Numbered from the stretch's first letter, positions 44,928 through 55,560 are shown. The stretch: DNA of 64,000 nucleotides from Maratus speciosus (GCA_963932465.1 OZ010792.1:20427632-20491631), one strand, 5' to 3'. Program-made: numbers and translations. The notes: generated from the letters alone by a model not told the origin.

Positions 44928-45105
44928 GGATCAGAGAAAAACACAGTAAAAAAAAAAAAAAGAGGTTAATCCCAATATTTTCGTACAGAAAAAATCGTCT
45001 TAGATTATCATATAATTAAATAAAGCAATTTTTTTCTATAAGAAAATACTGGTGTTCCCCCTTTTTTGACTGTGTTTTTCCCTGATCTGTCGACACCCTG
45101 GTAAT
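44928..45105. mobile_element. Small foldback MITE in the Tc1 relic
   Basis: Left GGATCAGAGAAAAACACAGT and right (inward) CAGATCAGGGAAAAACACAG mirror each other. Homology continues through the A run (44948-44961) into CAATATTTTCGTACAGAAAA versus CCAGTATTTTCTTATAGAAA. The right edge carries ACACCCTGG. The superfamily is not decided. Confidence 0.6.
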
Positions 45106-45539
45106 AGAATAAATGTCGTTCAAGTATTCGTATTTAATGAAAAATTATAGACAAATAAGCAAAAAATCAAACACAACCTACCATGAAATAGCTTATCTTT
45201 ATTTGAATGCGTCCAATAAGTGTTTAGAGAACCAATCAGGCGTCATTTTGTTTTGGCAGTGAGTCAATCAGGTAACAGTTGGATTTAACTATTGTTATCA
45301 TGTTTTGGAGGGCAATTTATGCCAGTGAGTGCGGATTTCTCAGTGCTTTATGTGATTGATATTCGAGTTGTATGTAAAACATAAGAAAATTAAAGAAACT
45401 GCTGTGACTGGTCACATATAAAGTGATGTAGAATAATACTATTAAGTTAACTAGTTTACAGTTATGAGAAAATTAGAAGGCAAATTAATGGAAATGTAAC
45501 CAAAATTAACACTTTTTGAAGCGGTATAAGGAGAGTATA

Positions 45540-45965
45540 TCATTACAAAACCAAAACTGGGTAAAGGCAGGATGTACAACAACAAGTGATGATAGAAGAA
45601 TTAAGAGACTGTGGCAGAAGAAAATCCTCTGGATGTATGCAAGGTGAAATAAGTCAAATCAATGTGATGTTGGGTGCAAGGATTGTTCGGCGCAAACTGC
45701 AATGGATTTCATTCAAATGATAGAATTCCGCGAAAAAAGCATATTTATTTCTCTAGCAAAGGTTGAAAAAATTAAACTGGGCTAAAAATCATGATAACTG
45801 GGCAGCGGAACAATAAAATAGTGTTATTTGATCTGACGAAAACAAAATCTCTCTTGTTTGCTAGTGATGGCATAATAGCGTAAGAAGAAGAATAGGAGAA
45901 AATCTGCACCCTAACTGCATTACACACACCGTAAAGCATCCAGTGAATGTTATTAGGTCATTAAG
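45540..45965 (+). pseudogene. Tc1-like transposase relic
   Basis: Frame-shifted pieces match the Tc1 transposase order: a GKGR-like linker, then IVRRKLQW, RKKHIYFSSKG, LNWAKNHDNWAAEQ, SDENKISLVC, VRRRIGENLHPNCITHTVKH and PVNVI. SDENK holds the second catalytic aspartate (near 45832). The N-terminal DNA-binding region is barely readable and the third acidic residue lies beyond the preserved part. Many stops show it is long dead. Confidence 0.75.
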
Positions 45966-46140
45966 AATGAAATGTCTGATTTCCTAAAGAACCAAGTTTG
46001 ATTTACGATATCTTTGATATTTCACTTCGAGAGTTTTTTGCTTTTATTTATTGTGAAGGTACGCCATTTACTTTCCAGCGGCACGCTTTTGTTTCTGGTA
46101 ATCTGTCAGATTATCTTTTGGGGGTTAAGTTTTGTAAATC

Positions 46141-46390
46141 ATGGATAAGTCCAAAGTTTGCGTTATTTTCAAATACGTGTTCCATCGTGCAACAAATGCA
46201 GCACAGACAACTCGAAATGTCAAGGAAGTGTTTGGCAAGGATATGGCAAACAAACGCATAGTACACTGATGGTTTGAGAAGTTCCGATCTGCTTATTTTA
46301 ATCATCAAAATTAACCACGTGAGCGAACTGAGACAAAGGCAACGACGTTATCTGTCCAACCAAAGACAAAATCAATTTCTACCAAACAAC
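46141..46390 (+). pseudogene. mariner transposase N-terminal relic
   Basis: ATG at 46141 opens MDKSKVCVIFKYVFHRATNA, followed by TTRNVKEVFGKDMANKRIVH, stop, WFEKFRSAYFNHQN, stop, PRERTETKATTL. This matches the helix-turn-helix N-terminus of mariner transposases (the VHRWFEKFRSG region). The first stop is TGA, consistent with decay of an Arg CGA. The catalytic DDD domain is absent. No inverted repeats were found around it. Confidence 0.82.
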
Positions 46391-46399
46391 CAGATAATA

Positions 46400-47495
46400 C
46401 GACGATTAAGGAAAATTTCAGTAAAATAAATAATTATAAATTACTTATTGCACTATTACCTTTCTAGAATCTTTATTATCATCGAATAAACTTGACATTC
46501 TTCGTGAATATTCATACTTGAAGATTTTTACATTTCAATCAAGTAACATATTGGATCATCTTATCCAAACATTTCAGTATCTACAACAAACTACCTAGTT
46601 GACCTTGAAAAAAAAAATAAAAAAATAAAAAGCAGGAATTTTGCCTTTTCAGAATTTAGTGTTGCTCCCGATGAGAAAAAAAAATTATTAGGAGGTGGAA
46701 CCTGTCGAATTTCGAGGAAAGAAAATGTTTAAGAAGGAACTGTTTCATTAATTTGCAATAAACCTACAAAATTAGTTATAACAAAAAACTCATATTATAT
46801 ATATTGGGTAGTCTAACTCTCAAACAAATATTATATTAATCTAAAGGTTACTGCTCTTCTATAAAGACACTCTAAATTTTTGTAAACCTTTGTGTTTTAT
46901 CAGTGTGTGATTTCATTTGCGTTATTTTCAAACATGAAGCATTTCCACTGTGAAGATTTTCAAAGCAACTGGAGAAAAACTGATTCACTTCTACAAAACA
47001 TATTTCAGTTTCGAGACTTAAAATACACGCTTTTATTTTATGTAAAATGACGTCATTTGCATCCGCTGAAGAACTCCACATTTAGGATCCATTCTTAAAC
47101 AATATCTGTAGAAAAGTATGCATATGACGTCAGTTTCGAGGAATAATAAACAAACCCACCAAAAAGCAATGTCCTAAAGTCGACAAAAAAATTGGCTATC
47201 TAATGATTTATTTACCTTCATTTGTTTGTAACATTAATATGGATACTTGAAATTAAATATAGTTTGTAATAGCTCCATGTTTTATCAGAAATCATTCATT
47301 TATATTTTTTCAAAATAGCACGTATTTTAATTACAATTTTTTTCAGTTGTTATGAGAAAACGGCAACAAAAAGATATAGTAATCTACTATTTTTCAACTA
47401 TTTCCCCTTTACTTTCTACAGAAATGAAGTACTTCAGTTGCCATCATTACAGAAATGGCACTAAAAACTACAAAAAAAAAAAATAATAATAATAT
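46400..47495. other. AT-rich stretch without genes
   Basis: No supported gene. It contains A-rich tracts and family C-like unit sequence toward its end (from about 47300). Confidence 0.45.
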
Positions 47496-47640
47496 CTCAA
47501 AAATAAATTGAGATGCAAGTTTCAAAAAAATTGCAGTTAAAAGTACTTCTTTTTCCTATACAAAGGTGTAAAATTTGAAAATGTGCGATGCTTAGAAGTT
47601 TATAAAATTGCAATAGAGATTACCCGTGTTTAACCGTACA
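47300..47640 (+). mobile_element. Family C terminal segment
   Basis: TTTTTTTCAGTTGTTATGAG, TTTCTACAGAAATGAAGTAC, TTGAGATGCAAGTTTC, CCTATACAAAGGTGTAAAAT and GTGCGATGCTTAGAAGTT follow the order seen at 10760-11040. The GATA tail is missing; family G follows directly. Confidence 0.6.
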
Positions 47641-47765
47641 ATGATACATCTGCTTCGTTTTACGGCCGGCTTATGTAACGTAACGGTATTTTTTTAGGGG
47701 CGATACTTTAATTTTGCCCGAAAGAAATAGCATATCGTGAGCTAAAAACAGTTTTATGCATTTCA
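47640..47765 (+). mobile_element. Family G repeat, plus copy
   Basis: AATGATACATCTGCTTCG, TTTTACGGCCGGCTTATGTA, ACGTAACGGTATTTTTTTAG and GCATATCG match the minus-strand copy at 20770-20905. Confidence 0.6.
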
Positions 47766-47773
47766 ATTATTGA

Positions 47774-47985
47774 AATATGAAGTTAGGTCATTTTTATTCA
47801 TATTTCACAGCTTCCAATATAAAAATAATTTCAAATCTCTGTCTCCAATTTTCGAACTCTCAGTTTCCGATCGACTGCCAGACCATAAATCAAATATTTT
47901 CCCTCGACATGCATAGCAGCATCAAGATGGAAAATAGTTGGATGGAGCTCGACATTTGATTGATACTTTTTATATCGATGCAGAC
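47774..47985 (+). repeat. Dispersed 210-bp repeat, copy 1
   Basis: It matches 58004-58215: GGTCATTTTTATT, TCGAACTCTCAGTTTCCGAT, CAGACCATAAATCAAATATT and TCAAGATGGAAAATAGTTGG. Both copies are open in one frame containing QTINQIFSL, but indels shift the frame elsewhere, so I read it as a non-coding repeat. Confidence 0.65.
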
Positions 47986-48369
47986 TCCCTGAATTTCAAG
48001 AAATTTTAGAATAAAATTTCATCATTTAAATTTTCTCTCTCTGAAGAAAATAGTTTAAATAAACTTAATCAGTTTAGCCTATTTTATATTGATAAATGTA
48101 TAATAAATCGATCGTATTGGGATTTTTGAAGTTTTATTTTTTATCCCTTTAAGCGTCTGTCAAGCAATTTTCCGTTTCCTGAAATAAATCTAAATTAGAT
48201 GTAAGCAAAAATAATTTAAACAGAATTATTTTTAATAAATTTCTAAGATGGATAAATACAAAAGGTATATCGTCAAGAAATCAAGGAAGAACATTTTAGT
48301 TAACCTTACCTTTATGGCCATCTATCTATCTATAATATAAAGGACAAACATGTCCGTGCGTAACTCTTA

Positions 48370-49834
48370 GTCCAGGCAATAGAGACCGTATAGGGACTCT
48401 ACCTAGCAAAATTAATGGTAGTACTGGAAATCGGCTTTCTAGATGTTTTTTGGGTCGCTGAATCCGAATTTGTAACTTCCCACCAAAATTTCCCCCGGCA
48501 ACCCCCCCAAATTTTTGTAAAAAGCCCCCCAAAAAAGGTTTTTATTAAAAAAATCCATTTTTTTATTGTTTTAGGGGAAAAGTAGCTAGAAATTCAGAAA
48601 GTAGACAAAATTTTCAACAAATTAGATATATGACATTATGACTTAGGATGAAGGGGAAGGGGGGATTTGCCTCGGAACATGCGCCGCAGTGCTGCGTGGA
48701 CTAAGTTGCGCAATTCCACTTAACCACTCACACGTTTACATTAGCCCTCCCATCTTCCCTCCGAACTTTCTCTATAAGGTTTACTTTAAGTTTTTTGGGT
48801 CGCTGAATCCGAATTTTTAACTTACCCGCAAAATCCCCCCCCCCGAAAACACCCCAAATAGTTGTTTTTAACTTAAACTTCTTATTGTTTTAGGGGAAAA
48901 GCATTACGAAATTCAGAAACTAGACAAAATTTGCAACAAATAGGATATACGACATTATGACGCAGGATAAACGGGGAGAGAGGGGGCTGCCTCGGAACAT
49001 TCCCCGCGCGCTTTTCTCAAAAACAAATTTTTTTCAAAAAATCAATTTTTGGGGGGGGGTTGCCGGGTGAAATTTTGGTGGGAAGTTACAAATTCGGATT
49101 CAGCGACCCAAAAAACATCTAGAAAGCCGATTTCCAGTACTACCATTAATTTTGCCAGATAAAATCCCCTATTGCCTGGACTTCATCATTTAGTGCACGT
49201 AGCGCCGTAGTGCATGTTCCGAGGCAGCTCTCACCCTCCCCGTTCTTCCTAATTCATAATGTCATATATCCTATTTGTTGCAAATTTTGTCTAGTTTCTG
49301 AATTTCGTAATGCTTTTTCCCTAAAACAATAAGAAATTTAAGTTAAAAACAACTATTTGGGGGGTTTCGGGGGGGGGAATTTTGGGGGGAAAGTTAAAAA
49401 TTCGGATTCAGCGACCCAAAAATCTTAAAGTAAACCTTATAGAGAAAGTTCGGAGGGGAGATGGGAGGGCGAATGTAAACGTGTGAGTGGTTAAGTGGAA
49501 TTGCGCAACTTAGTTTACGCAGCACTGCGGCACATGTTCCGAGGCAGATCCCCCCTTCCCCTTCATCCTAAGTCATAATGTCATGTATCTAATTTGTTGC
49601 AAATTTTGTCTACTTTCTGAATTTCTAGATATGTTTTCTCTAAAACAATAAAAAAATTGATTTTTTTAATAAAAACCTTTTTTGGGGGGCTTTTTACCAA
49701 AATTTGGGGAGGTTGCCGGGTGAAATTTTGATGGGAAGTTACAAATTCGGATTGAGCGACCCAAAAAACATCTAGAAAGCCGATTTCCAGTACTACCATT
49801 AATTTTGCTAGGTAAAATTCCCTATTGCCTGGAC
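48370..49834. repeat. 1.46-kb palindrome built of about 330-bp units
   Basis: GTCCAGGCAATAG (48370-48382) mirrors CTATTGCCTGGAC (49822-49834). The inward sequence stays complementary through both arms. Each arm contains units with GGGTCGCTGAATCCGAATTT, TTATTGTTTTAGGGGAAAAG, GACATTATGAC and GCCTCGGAACATG. These occur twice on the plus strand and three times on the minus strand (49050-49182 is the extra one). GC-rich runs of C or G occur at unit edges. No coding sequence is supported; frames here are by-products. Confidence 0.9.
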
Positions 49835-49849
49835 TATCTTGTGTCATTT

Positions 49850-50039
49850 TGACTCTGCCAACAACAGACGATTAAATTTAACTTTTATTGCAATTTTTTA
49901 AACTTCTAAATATCGGACCTTTCCAATTTTTACACCGTCGAATAGAGAAAAAAATGTACTTTGAAATGCAATTTGTTTTAAAACTATACCGCAATTTGTT
50001 TCAAATCTGCGTCGCAATTTACTCAATTTTCAAGCATGG

Positions 50040-50050
<11 letters not shown>
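49850..50050 (-). mobile_element. Family C terminal segment (minus)
   Basis: TTTATTGCAATTTTTTAAAC, TTTTTACACCGTCGAATAGA and ATGTACTTTGAAATGCAATT are the reverse complement of the family C tail. A T run (50039-50066) ends it. A similar segment is split around 50436-50767. Confidence 0.6.
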
Positions 50051-50071
<21 letters not shown>

Positions 50072-50523
50072 TACATCTACATTGCGTTAATATAAATTAG
50101 CTCATCCAGAATGATCCAACTTATAATCCATAACGCAATTAAAACATTCAGCAATCAATAAATAAAACAATAAAATAAAAAAAAGCAATTTAACGAATTA
50201 CAACGACCATTTGGAAAATGATTTTTTCAAAGACTAAAATTTAAGATATAAAAAATTGCCTGCGACTCCTCAGATTTCCTGAACCTTACGTATTATCCAC
50301 CTGAAACTTACGTATTATCCAAGCATTTCATTGGCTGTTCGGGAAAAGGCTTTTCCATCGTCAGATTTCCAAGAAATCTAACGGCCAATTTTAAATGAAA
50401 TTTATTTCTTAAACTTCTAAACATCCCACAATATTGCGAAACAGCACCAAAAACTGGCGATATGAAGCAATTAAAATAATAAAACTTTGTAAAAAATCAC
50501 CATAAAATTAAAACAAAACACAG

Positions 50524-50562
50524 GACGCGTTTCGAGCTAAAAACATAACAGCTCGTCATCAG
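50524..50562 (-). ncRNA. Hammerhead-ribozyme-like core, left arm
   Basis: On the minus strand: CTGATGA (plus 50556-50562), stem II CGAGCT...AGCTCG, GAAAC (plus 50529-50533), GCGTC (plus 50524-50528). It is the inverted twin of 50673-50711. Confidence 0.6.
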
Positions 50563-50672
50563 CTACAGCATACACGTGTTCGTAAACGAACAAGTTCAAA
50601 AATGAACTGAGTTCAAAACTGAAAAGAGTTCATTTTTGAACTTGTTCGTTTACGGACACGTGTATGCTGTAG

Positions 50673-50711
50673 CTGATGACGAGCTGTTATGTTTTTAGCT
50701 CGAAACGCGTC
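50673..50711 (+). ncRNA. Hammerhead-ribozyme-like core, right arm
   Basis: CTGATGA (50673-50679), a stem II of CGAGCT and AGCTCG around gttatgttttt, then GAAAC (50702-50706) and GCGTC (50707-50711). The conserved CUGANGA and GAAA boxes are both intact. Stem III would be the minimal A-C-gc-G-T, with cleavage after GTC, as reported for type I hammerheads of Penelope-like elements. Stem I can pair only weakly (CTGT with GTAG-type bases), so activity is uncertain. The extra C after CTGATGA pairs with G of GAAA in the stem as drawn, leaving two possible registers. Confidence 0.6.
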
Positions 50712-50934
50712 CTGTGTTTTGTTTTAATTTTATGGTGATTTTTTACAAAGTTTTATTATTTTAATTTATCCCACAATATTACTTTTTACACCGTCGTATA
50801 GAGAAAAAAGTGTACTTTTAAATGCAATTTGTTTGAAAGCTGTATCTCAATTTGTTTCTAAGTTATTAATTTTTTCTTTGTAGTTTTTATTGCTTTTTTG
50901 TCATAGTGGCAACAGAAGTATCCATCTCTGTTGA

Positions 50935-51500
50935 AAATAAAGGTTAGTGTATAGACCAATCAGAAAACGAATAAAATGCGGATTCAACCAATAAAAAGCT
51001 TCAGATATGCTTTTGATTTCCTACCCTGACGAGGACAATAACCATTTTTCCAAATGGTTAATAAAACAGAAATTTAAGACATGTAATCGAATTTAACTCT
51101 TAAACCACTGCAATGAACAGAATCAAAGAGGTTTATTTTAAAGAGCGATTTTTTGACCTGTTAACTCCTGACGCACAGCTGATATGAAAATACCGCTTTT
51201 AATACGTTTTAAAACTTTATCAATTTTTCATATAATATGATTTTTTGTATTGTTAGTGGGTATTCTAAAAAATATATATTAAATACGAAAAAAAATGTAT
51301 TAGAGTTATCAATTAAACCGACCCGTGCGAGGCTTTCTCGCCGCAAGCTTTGAGATTATTTGCTGATGCGGTTTTTTTTTTCATTGATTTTTTATTAATT
51401 GCATTTTTTAAATCAAACTACGAGTTTTAACGAAATTTGAGTATACTACGTCCAAAAACACTTTCAGAACCTTTCGAAAAATATCTCATTCATCTCTGTG
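50935..51500. other. Unassigned AT-rich stretch
   Basis: No gene or clear repeat end was seen between family C and the next palindrome. Confidence 0.35.
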
Positions 51501-51509
51501 TCTTTAGTG

Positions 51510-52882
51510 CACTATATAGCCAAAGGAGACCAGCCACCTTCGATTTTAGATGTTTTTCTTAAATATCTAGAAAACTACATGAAGAATTATCCTGAAATTT
51601 CAGGTGTGTAAACAGGTACAGGTCATGCATTTCCGTGAGGATGTTTTCCCGAAACCCCATAGGGGACCATCAACAAATTGAAAAAGAACGAATATCTTTT
51701 GGATAACCCTGTAAAAACTAATGTAACAAAAGCGTTCAAACTCAAGATTATGATTAAGTGCATTATTGTAATAAACTGTGCTCATTTTTATGAGGATAGC
51801 ATGTATACTTGTAGAGAAATTAAAGTTTTTATAAAACGAGTCCCATATTTCGCCAAGTTTTTTGCTTATCATTTTCAGAGTTCTTAATATAAAAAAACGT
51901 TCTTTTAAAAAAATATGACAAACAAGATGGTGCACAATACCCTGCAATCAGAATTAAAATATAGTAAAAATTGTATGAAAAATGAGCACGTTTACTAAAT
52001 AATGATTCACTGCGCATGCCCGAATGTAATCAAAATATAATTTGCATAATGTGTTAGCTAAATGTATGGAGCAACTTTTGTGAAAGTCTCAGAAACTTAG
52101 TTTGAAAAATCTGAAAATTATCTATGATAGAATAGGCTCAAAATCCGTTATTCCCAAAAGGAAGCAAAAAGATAAGGGGTTCTATCCAAATGCGTGCAAT
52201 ATTGTGCATGCTATATTGGCACTAATCAATGGATATATGGATCCAACACCTCATCTTTTTGCTTTATTTTGGGAACAACGTATTTTGAGCTTATTCTATC
52301 AACGATAATTTTCAGAATTTTCAAGCTATGTTTTTGAGCCTTTTACAAAAGTTGCTCTATACATTTAGCTAATACATTATGCACATGCGCAGTGAAACAA
52401 TATTTAGTAAACCTGCTCATTTTTCATACAATTTTTACTATATTTTAATTCTGATTGCATGGTATTGTGTACAATCTTGTTTGTCATATTTTTTTAAAGA
52501 ATTTTTTTTTTATATTAAGAACTCTGCAAATTATTAGCAAAAAACTTGGCAAAATTTGAGACTTTTTTATGAAAACATGAATTTCTATTCAAGTATACAG
52601 GCTATCCTCATAAAAATGAACACAAATTATTACAGTAAGTCATTTAATCATAATCTACAGTTTGAACGCTTTTGCTACATAAGTTTAGATAGGGTTATCC
52701 AAAAGATATTCGTTCTTTTTCAATTTGTCGGCGGTCCCCTATGGGGTTTCGGGAAAAAATCTTCACGGAAATATATAACCTGTACCATTCTGCTTACACA
52801 GGATAATTCCTCGTGTATTCTTCTAAATATTTAAGAAAACGTCTAAAATCGCAAGTGACCGGTCATCTTTGGCCATATAGTG
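51510..52882. mobile_element. 1.37-kb Tc1/mariner-like foldback element
   Basis: CACTATATAGCCAAAGGAGA (51510 on) mirrors, from the right, CACTATATGGCCAAAGATGA, next to TA on the right and TG on the left. CACTATATGG is a common Tc1-type inverted-repeat start. The arms extend about 640 bp: GGACCATCAACAAATTG, ATATCTTTTGGATAACCCTG and ATGACAAACAAGATGGTGCA have right-arm counterparts. The centre lies near 52170-52240. The opposed frames are shadows of one another; no transposase remains. Confidence 0.82.
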
Positions 52883-52899
52883 TATAAGCTGGAAACAAA

Positions 52900-53215
52900 T
52901 GCTGAGCTATTTATATTAATTTAAATGCAAACGGATTCAGCTTACGTAAGCGTCTGCTCGCGATGGACATAGATTTTTTAAAAAATCATGTCTGAAAATT
53001 ATTTTTAAAACAATAAAATTTTTGTAAAAAAACATTTTTCAAACAAGTTTCGTTTGAAAGTACATTTTTTCCCTATTCGACGGTGTAAATTTTTAAAATG
53101 TACGATGTTTAGAAGTTTAAAAGTATTACAGTAAAAGTTAAATTTAATGGTGTTGCCACCGTCAATATGACGTCCGCGTTACACGGACGCTTTTATCCTT
53201 TATAATATAGATAGA
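52900..53215 (+). mobile_element. Family C terminal segment with intact tail
   Basis: TGAGCTATTTATATTAATTT, TTCGTTTGAAAGTACATTTT, TTCGACGGTGTAAATTTTTA and GTACGATGTTTAGAAGTTTA lead to the tail hairpin ACGTCCGCGTT-ACACGGACG, then CCTTTATAATATAGATAGAT. This copy defines the 3' boundary of family C best. Confidence 0.65.
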
Positions 53216-53484
53216 TAATATAATTCATCTCGAAAATGCATTACACAAATAAAAAACACCATTAAACAGTCTACGCCCACAGACACTAATGCTTTCGAAT
53301 TATTCTGTTTAACACAGCAGAATGTATGCCAATGTATAGAATTGAGGACTAAGAATAGAAAACGCTGAAATACCAAAAAATCAATTTTTTTTTTTCTGAA
53401 AAATGTCTTACATACAAAGCTTAACAAACAGGAGAACCCTTAAAGGGCCCAACCTAGAAGAAATAATTCAAAAAAGAGTAAAAA

Positions 53485-53619
53485 ATGTCGTTCGTTGAAT
53501 GTGCCACACGAAGTGAAGTGGATGACGGTGAAAGTGCCAGTGATAAGGTGCGCGGCGACTGGTGGCCATTACATAACTTGATCATGTTGTTATTGTTTAC
53601 ATCAATGGGATATTTTTAA
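53485..53619 (+). other. 44-codon open frame in a GC-richer patch
   Basis: ATG at 53485 opens MSFVECATRSEVDDGESASD, then KVRGDWWPLH and a hydrophobic end NLIMLLLFTSMGYF, with TAA at 53617-53619. The composition is more protein-like than the surrounding frames. There is no domain, no homologue I can name and no convincing splice site. It could be chance or a decayed exon. Confidence 0.2.
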
Positions 53620-53624
53620 GCAAG

Positions 53625-53875
53625 TTGAAAAATATTAAATAAATAAATAAAAGAAATGTTTCCAAATTATAATATTAGGTATTTAAACACTAAACGAAAG
53701 GAAGCTAGGTACCTACATTTTAAAATGTTGAACTAAGAGCAACGCTGTAAGTACCAGAAGTAGGAGTTTTTCTCTTTTTTCGCTCTCTTGAAAAATTTCC
53801 TCTTTTGGGCTTTCAGCATTTCCATTTTTAGTCCTCAATTTATACAAACCACGCAGTGTGCAAAAATTTAGTTAA
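53625..53875. other. Unassigned spacer
   Basis: AT-rich sequence with a pyrimidine-rich patch (53766-53815). No feature is supported. Confidence 0.35.
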
Positions 53876-53879
53876 ACTT

Positions 53880-54720
53880 AAAAACGCAAACCAAAGTTGA
53901 AAACGCATTTCAATCGATTATCGCCCATAGACAGTTCTATAACGGGATTATTTTGAGTGTGTCCCTGTAAATGAACGATACATTTTACGCATTTTATATT
54001 CTACAGAAAGAATCTTGTAATACAGCTGAGTGATGTACGTAAATTTATCACACCATGCTGTATGCAAAAAATTAGTTAAAAACTCAAACCAAAGTTGAAA
54101 ACGCTTTTCCAGTAATTATCGCTCATAGTAACTGGATTCTTTTCTGTGTCTTTGTATAAGGAACGGTATATTCTAGACTTTTTTTATATTCTACAGTAAG
54201 AATCTTGTAATGCACTTTAATACTGTATTTAAATTTCATTATGTTTGAAATAATGAAACATCATTAAAATACGCTGCAGTCGATTTTTCCCCATAAACCA
54301 TGGGGTAATTGAATTCTTTTGTGCGACACTGTAAATGAATCATGATTACTTTTCACTCCTATTACACAGGAAGTGCTTTAGCTCACTTCAAAAATGCATA
54401 TCAATTTCATTGTGTTTGAAATAGCGAAACAACATTCAAATACAATTCAAATACACTACAATCGAATTTACCCCTTGAACAAAAACTGTAACGAAATTCT
54501 TTTGAGTGTCGCTGTAAACGAACTATAAATGCTAAATACTTCAATTTCAATAGCGAACACACCATAGTAAACCTCAATTCAATATATAAATTACACGGTA
54601 ATCGGGGTACATTTACAAGATTCTAAGCACGGACAGACGGCACACAAACGGCAGACAGACAAAAAATGAAGTATAAACATTTTTCAAATATGTTGGTTTA
54701 AACACTTTTCAACTATGTCG
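53880..54720 (+). mobile_element. Family B element, plus copy
   Basis: Units are marked by TGAGTGTGTCCCTGTAAATG (53953 on) and later variants near 54145, 54320 and 54505. The microsatellite is ACGGACAGACGGCACACAAA-CGGCAGACAGAC (about 54630-54661). The tail is TATAAACATTTTTCAAATAT then AAACACTTTTCAACTATG, with a weakened hairpin. The 5' part is missing. Confidence 0.6.
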
Positions 54721-54749
54721 GTTAGCGCTAAGAAAAGAGTATGAGTTTT

Positions 54750-55110
54750 TTTTATCGGGTTTTACTTGACTCGTGCCTGAACTCGAAAATTCTGCTGAAA
54801 GTCAACCTGAAACCCGATTAAAAAAATTCACTGACCCCGAACCCGATAAATATTTTTTATAAATAAAAGTAACTATGTAAAGACTCATAAAATAGAAAAA
54901 TAAATATGTAAAGGCTCATTCACATTTAAATATATAGTTTTTCATCTTAACCATTATCATAGACTGTGTTTTGAAAAACAGGGTAAACCCGAAACCGACC
55001 CGTAAGTTCCAAAACACAAGCTGAAACCGACTCGTTCCCAAAACAGTGATATAGTCAATGCAATCACACCGTCGGAATCGGATCAGGTAAAATCGGGTTA
55101 ACCGACGGGA
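54750..55110. repeat. ACCCGA-rich interspersed repeat
   Basis: Many ACCCGA or TCGGGT motifs occur (54755, 54811, 54836, 54848, 54988, 55000 and 55097 regions). ATCGGGTTTTACTTGACTCG at the left and CAGGTAAAATCGGGTTAACC at the right could be ends in opposite orientation. The element type is not recognised. Confidence 0.4.
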
Positions 55111-55114
55111 TGCA

Positions 55115-55560
55115 GTACTTTAGTTCAAATACTTGGAGCTAATATTATACGAAAAAATAGTCAAAATAATGACTATTTTTAAGTACCCGTTTTAATAGTA
55201 TTGTCATCCAATATCCGCAATTTATTGGGATATGTTTATATACAAACTTTCTTATTAGGATAAAAGTTATTTCAATGAAATAGATTAAACAAAAAACAAA
55301 GATTGTTTCCTATTTTGAAAGGCGGTGAAAGATTCAATTAGGAAAAATGTTTCAATACTTTTGAAGTACAGTCAGCATAGCATATTACATTACACAGGGT
55401 GTGCATACGGTAATTAATTTTGAGTCCCAGTATTTCTGAATTGTAATCTTCGCCTGATATAATAGAGATTGTGTAATAAATTTCTAAATAAGGTAAAGAT
55501 ATTATTTGGAAATAGTGATACTAATAGGATACTATTAAGTAAGACTCTTTGCACCCTCAC

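Larger units (their letters stand above)
44780..46000 (+). mobile_element. Degenerate Tc1-like transposon (5' part)
   Basis: A Tc1-type left end, CAGTAGTGACTAAAATTGTA, follows TA at 44778-44779. A decayed transposase occupies about 45540-45965. The matching right end was not found. A mariner relic follows, so the element seems truncated or rearranged. A small foldback (44928-45105) lies between the end and the gene. Confidence 0.62.
50436..50767. mobile_element. Palindromic Penelope-like insertion (332 bp)
   Basis: It is flanked by a 13-bp duplication, ATCCCACAATATT (50423-50435 and 50768-50780). Most of it is one inverted repeat: the left arm from about 50469 and the right arm to 50766 are nearly identical reverse complements, with a short GAGTTC-containing centre near 50612-50632. 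Each arm carries a hammerhead-like core. Penelope-like elements commonly have hammerhead-bearing LTRs, including inverted arrangements. About 33 bp at the left edge are outside the palindrome. No protein is encoded. Confidence 0.65.
50400..50930 (-). mobile_element. Family C copy interrupted by the palindromic insertion
   Basis: The left part AACTTCTAAACATCCCACAA and the right part CCCACAATATTACTTTTTAC, CCGTCGTATAGAGAAAAAAG and AAATGCAATTTGTTTGAAAG join into a normal minus-strand family C tail once 50436-50767 is removed. This gives an independent view of the empty site. Confidence 0.7.

Noticed and set aside
51600..52834. Frames of 115 and 92 codons with similar peptides
   Set aside because: They are the same palindrome arm read on opposite strands, not two genes.
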